A DNA stretch of 64,000 nt, from contig NC_045140.1 in the NCBI RefSeq assembly GCF_008831285.2, forward strand, positions 17,358,370-17,422,369. The letters run 5' to 3'. This DNA is from Nymphaea colorata (Eukaryota; Streptophyta; Magnoliopsida; Nymphaeales; Nymphaeaceae). Positions 63,559 to 64,000 of this stretch are shown here, piece after piece. The notes under the pieces are model-generated. The model had not been told where the DNA came from and did not search any database. It was given only the letters and a program-made list of their open reading frames with translations. Position numbers and translations under genes: made by a program. Each line of letters opens with the position of its first letter. The stretch's first letter is position 1.

Positions 63559-64000
63559 CTGCGATTGAGATATAGTGAAACCATAAGAAGATAGCTCAAT
63601 ACATGTAAATTCCCAAACAGCAGCAAAAAAGAGGATGTGCCGATAACATGATGTTGTCCACCTCCAAATAACCTTAGTTTTAAACGAATGAGGAATTAAA
63701 CTACATCACCCCATAAAGATAGCAGGTACCACTGCGATCAGGAAAAGTCCCAGCATAAATTGTTTACAGTCAAGCTCAAACAAACATTCTTGGCTTGAAA
63801 ATGGTTCATGCATATCTACTTCCAGTTGCTAACACTACAAACACGGGATCACCAAAGTTGCAATCTCAATGCTATTCAAGAGAAAATCTAAAACCTCATA
63901 ACATCATTTTTACTCAGATTATTTATCATATTTTTTCATTTGCTTAAACCCATACTTCATAGTTCATACTCATTAAAACCCACACTTCAGTGTGACCACA
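63559..64000 (-). other. Intron upstream of the giant UPL exon
   Basis: The acceptor is CTCAATCGCAG just before CAACAT at 63558. The remaining 440 bases to the right edge are AT-rich and I could not recognise the preceding UPL exon in them, so the start of the gene is outside the window. Confidence 0.6.

Noticed and set aside
1..64000. CRISPR array, prokaryotic operon or tRNA gene
   Set aside because: The window is plant nuclear DNA. Repeats seen are microsatellites or tandem duplications without regular spacers, and no cloverleaf with A and B boxes was recognised by eye; tRNAscan-SE would be decisive.

Overview
This window is nuclear DNA from a flowering plant. The genes have many introns with plant-type GT-AG borders, the non-coding DNA is AT-rich with frequent GA/CT, TA and CA/GT microsatellites, and every recognisable gene belongs to a plant family. 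I cannot place the lineage from the sequence alone.

Layout: (1) 505-1649 (+), the last three exons of plastidial indole-3-glycerol phosphate synthase (tryptophan pathway). (2) 3790-8506 (+), a SAWADEE/Tudor-like gene (440 aa, start 4858) preceded by a second, diverged copy of its first exon (3850-4143). (3) 11403-14341 (+), an SPT2-family histone chaperone of 508 aa in nine coding exons. (4) 17129-37552 (+), a head-to-tail array of three cellulose-synthase-like genes of the CslE type (730, 734 and 729 aa, eight exons each). (5) 38672-46276 (-), a small RIN4/NOI-type protein (80 aa) whose first coding exon is six bases long and is followed by a 7-kb intron containing a reverse-transcriptase relic. 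(6) 49713-63558 (-), almost all of a giant HECT E3 ubiquitin ligase of the UPL1/UPL2 type (3,699 codons in the window; only the first exon or exons lie beyond the right edge).

The genes are not an operon and no shared pathway links them. The only clear functional unit is the CslE array, which arose by tandem duplication. Copies 2 and 3 are sisters: they share a GC-AG first intron, a long intron 4 and a recognisable promoter segment. Copy 1 differs in all three respects.

I did not find an obviously new multi-gene system. The most unusual signals are the duplicated first exon of the SAWADEE-like gene (its ancestral start codon is followed by an in-frame stop, while the rest of the exon and its splice phase are intact), four GC 5' splice sites in CslE copies 2 and 3, and CT tracts at the 5' splice sites of introns 2, 6 and 7 in all three CslE copies. 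All exon borders were set by eye from reading frame, splice consensus and comparison among paralogues; none is supported by transcripts.
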